NCBI GenBank assembly: GCA_023263825.1 | Contig: JALQUJ010000211.1 | Location: 1 to 6,582 of the forward strand | DNA from: Porticoccus sp. | Lineage (GTDB): Bacteria; Pseudomonadota; Gammaproteobacteria; Pseudomonadales; Porticoccaceae | Length of the DNA: 6,582 nt | Reading direction: 5' to 3' | Shown: positions 6,068 to 6,582 of the stretch, one piece after another | Numbering within the stretch: the stretch's first letter is position 1 | How the letters are laid out: each line of letters begins with the position of its first letter | Made by a program: the position numbers and the translations under genes | The notes under the pieces: model-generated | The model's input: only the letters and a program-made list of their open reading frames with translations | Told to the model about the DNA's origin: nothing | Database searches by the model: none

Positions 6068-6439
6068 ATGGATATTGTGTATATCAATGATCTCAAGATA
6101 GACACCATTATAGGTATCTATGATTGGGAGCGTGAAGTAAGGCAAACCATTAGTCTCGATTTGGAAATGGGTACTGATATTCGCCAAGCAGCGGCCACTG
6201 ACGATATTCAGTTCGCCCTAAATTATAAAGCTGTATCAAAGCGCCTTATTGAATTTATTGAAGGCAGTGAGTTTTTATTGGTCGAAACCATGGCAGAGCA
6301 AGTGTCGGACATTGTTTGCCAGGAATTCAATATTCCCTGGTTGCGATTGCGTATCGGCAAGCCTGGTGCTATTCGTGGCGCCCGTGATGTGGGGGTCCTT
6401 ATTGAGAGGGGAAAGGTTGAAAGAGGCGAGCAGGGTTGA
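6068..6439 (+). CDS. folB: Dihydroneopterin aldolase FolB
   Basis: FolB cleaves 7,8-dihydroneopterin to 6-hydroxymethyl-7,8-dihydropterin and glycolaldehyde in folate synthesis. The protein forms octameric rings of a T-fold domain. It is 123 residues (family about 117-123) and aligns throughout: MDIVYINDLKIDTIIGIYDW, E21 in DWERE, Y53 in NYKAV, E73 in LLVETMAE, and K98 in GKPGAIRGARDVGV, followed by LIERG. E21, Y53, E73 and K98 correspond to the pterin-binding and catalytic positions. The start is supported by a strong ribosome-binding site. The stop TGA (6437-6439) lies within sequence that reads as folK in another frame, so the last few residues (about KVERGEQG) may not be the original end. 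The conserved core is complete, and function is likely preserved. Confidence 0.93.
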   Translation: MDIVYINDLKIDTIIGIYDWEREVRQTISLDLEMGTDIRQAAATDDIQFALNYKAVSKRLIEFIEGSEFLLVETMAEQVSDIVCQEFNIPWLRLRIGKPGAIRGARDVGVLIERGKVERGEQG

Positions 6440-6582
6440 TGGCGACAATTTTTACAACTTAGTTGTCGGCATTGAAACAAAATTCAGTGTTGGAGAACTC
6501 TCGAGTTATTTAAAGGCTTTAGAAGATCAAAACGGACGCCGTCGGGATTGTCCGCGATTTAGTGCTCGAACACTGGATATTG
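6438..6582 (+). pseudogene. folK: folK fragment: HPPK lacking its N-terminus, cut by the window end
   Basis: In the frame +1 relative to folB, codons from 6438 read DGDNFYNLVVGIETKFSVGE, then LSSYLKALEDQNGRRR and FSARTLDI up to the window edge. This is the middle of 6-hydroxymethyl-7,8-dihydropterin pyrophosphokinase: the (Y)NLVV strand, the LKxLEdxnGRRR helix and the RTLDIDI motif with its substrate- and Mg-binding residues. Homologues begin with a Y(I/L)GLGSN strand and a run to about ...YES..VGFDGDNF, roughly 45-50 residues that are missing here. The frame is open upstream to an ATG at 6387, but that stretch is folB read out of frame and shows no HPPK similarity. FolK uses the FolB product, so adjacency is expected. 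Without the first strand and loop the enzyme should be inactive. The remainder beyond 6582 is unseen. Confidence 0.75.

Noticed and set aside
6387..6437. ATG at 6387 as a genuine folK start
   Set aside because: The 16 codons before the folK similarity are folB read out of frame and lack the YIGLGSN strand that begins HPPK proteins.

Overview
The window carries the gammaproteobacterial macromolecular-synthesis cluster and its usual neighbours. On the minus strand, in transcription order, are rpsU (ribosomal protein bS21), yqeY, dnaG (primase) and rpoD (sigma-70). Divergent from rpsU, on the plus strand, are tsaD, folB and the start of a folK-like reading frame. This order, with yqeY between rpsU and dnaG, is that of the Pseudomonas/Cellvibrio side of the Gammaproteobacteria. 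The protein sequences fit too (RpoD begins MSGNAQQQSRIKELIARGRE). I infer a pseudomonad- or Cellvibrio-like gammaproteobacterium with moderate GC, possibly a host-associated or metagenome-derived one. The sequence alone does not settle the species.

Layout. Bases 1-290 hold no gene I can identify, only several short inverted repeats. Bases 291-399 look like the outer end of a transposable element: two identical 18-base repeats and a terminus reading TGTCGACG... inward on the minus strand. Bases 402-470 are the first 23 codons of an aldehyde dehydrogenase gene with its own ribosome-binding site. At about 491 this abuts rpoD, which stops after 386 codons, at the start of sigma region 2. A strong sigma-70-type promoter and a leader hairpin precede rpoD. 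dnaG is full length (656 codons). yqeY (149 codons) and rpsU (71 codons) are separated by four tandem hairpins, the last a clear intrinsic terminator. A good rpsU promoter lies in the divergent 262-base gap, followed by tsaD (343 codons), folB, and a folK frame lacking about its first 45-50 codons.

Function. rpsU, dnaG and rpoD serve initiation of translation, replication and transcription. tsaD makes the t6A37 tRNA modification. folB and folK catalyse consecutive steps of folate synthesis. The core genes look intact and conserved. The unusual parts are the two ends: rpoD loses its promoter-recognition half to a composite junction (rpoD / aldehyde dehydrogenase / mobile-element end), and folK has lost its N-terminal third. 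Either the genome is rearranged and decaying here, or the assembly is chimeric. I found no convincing new defence or mobile system.
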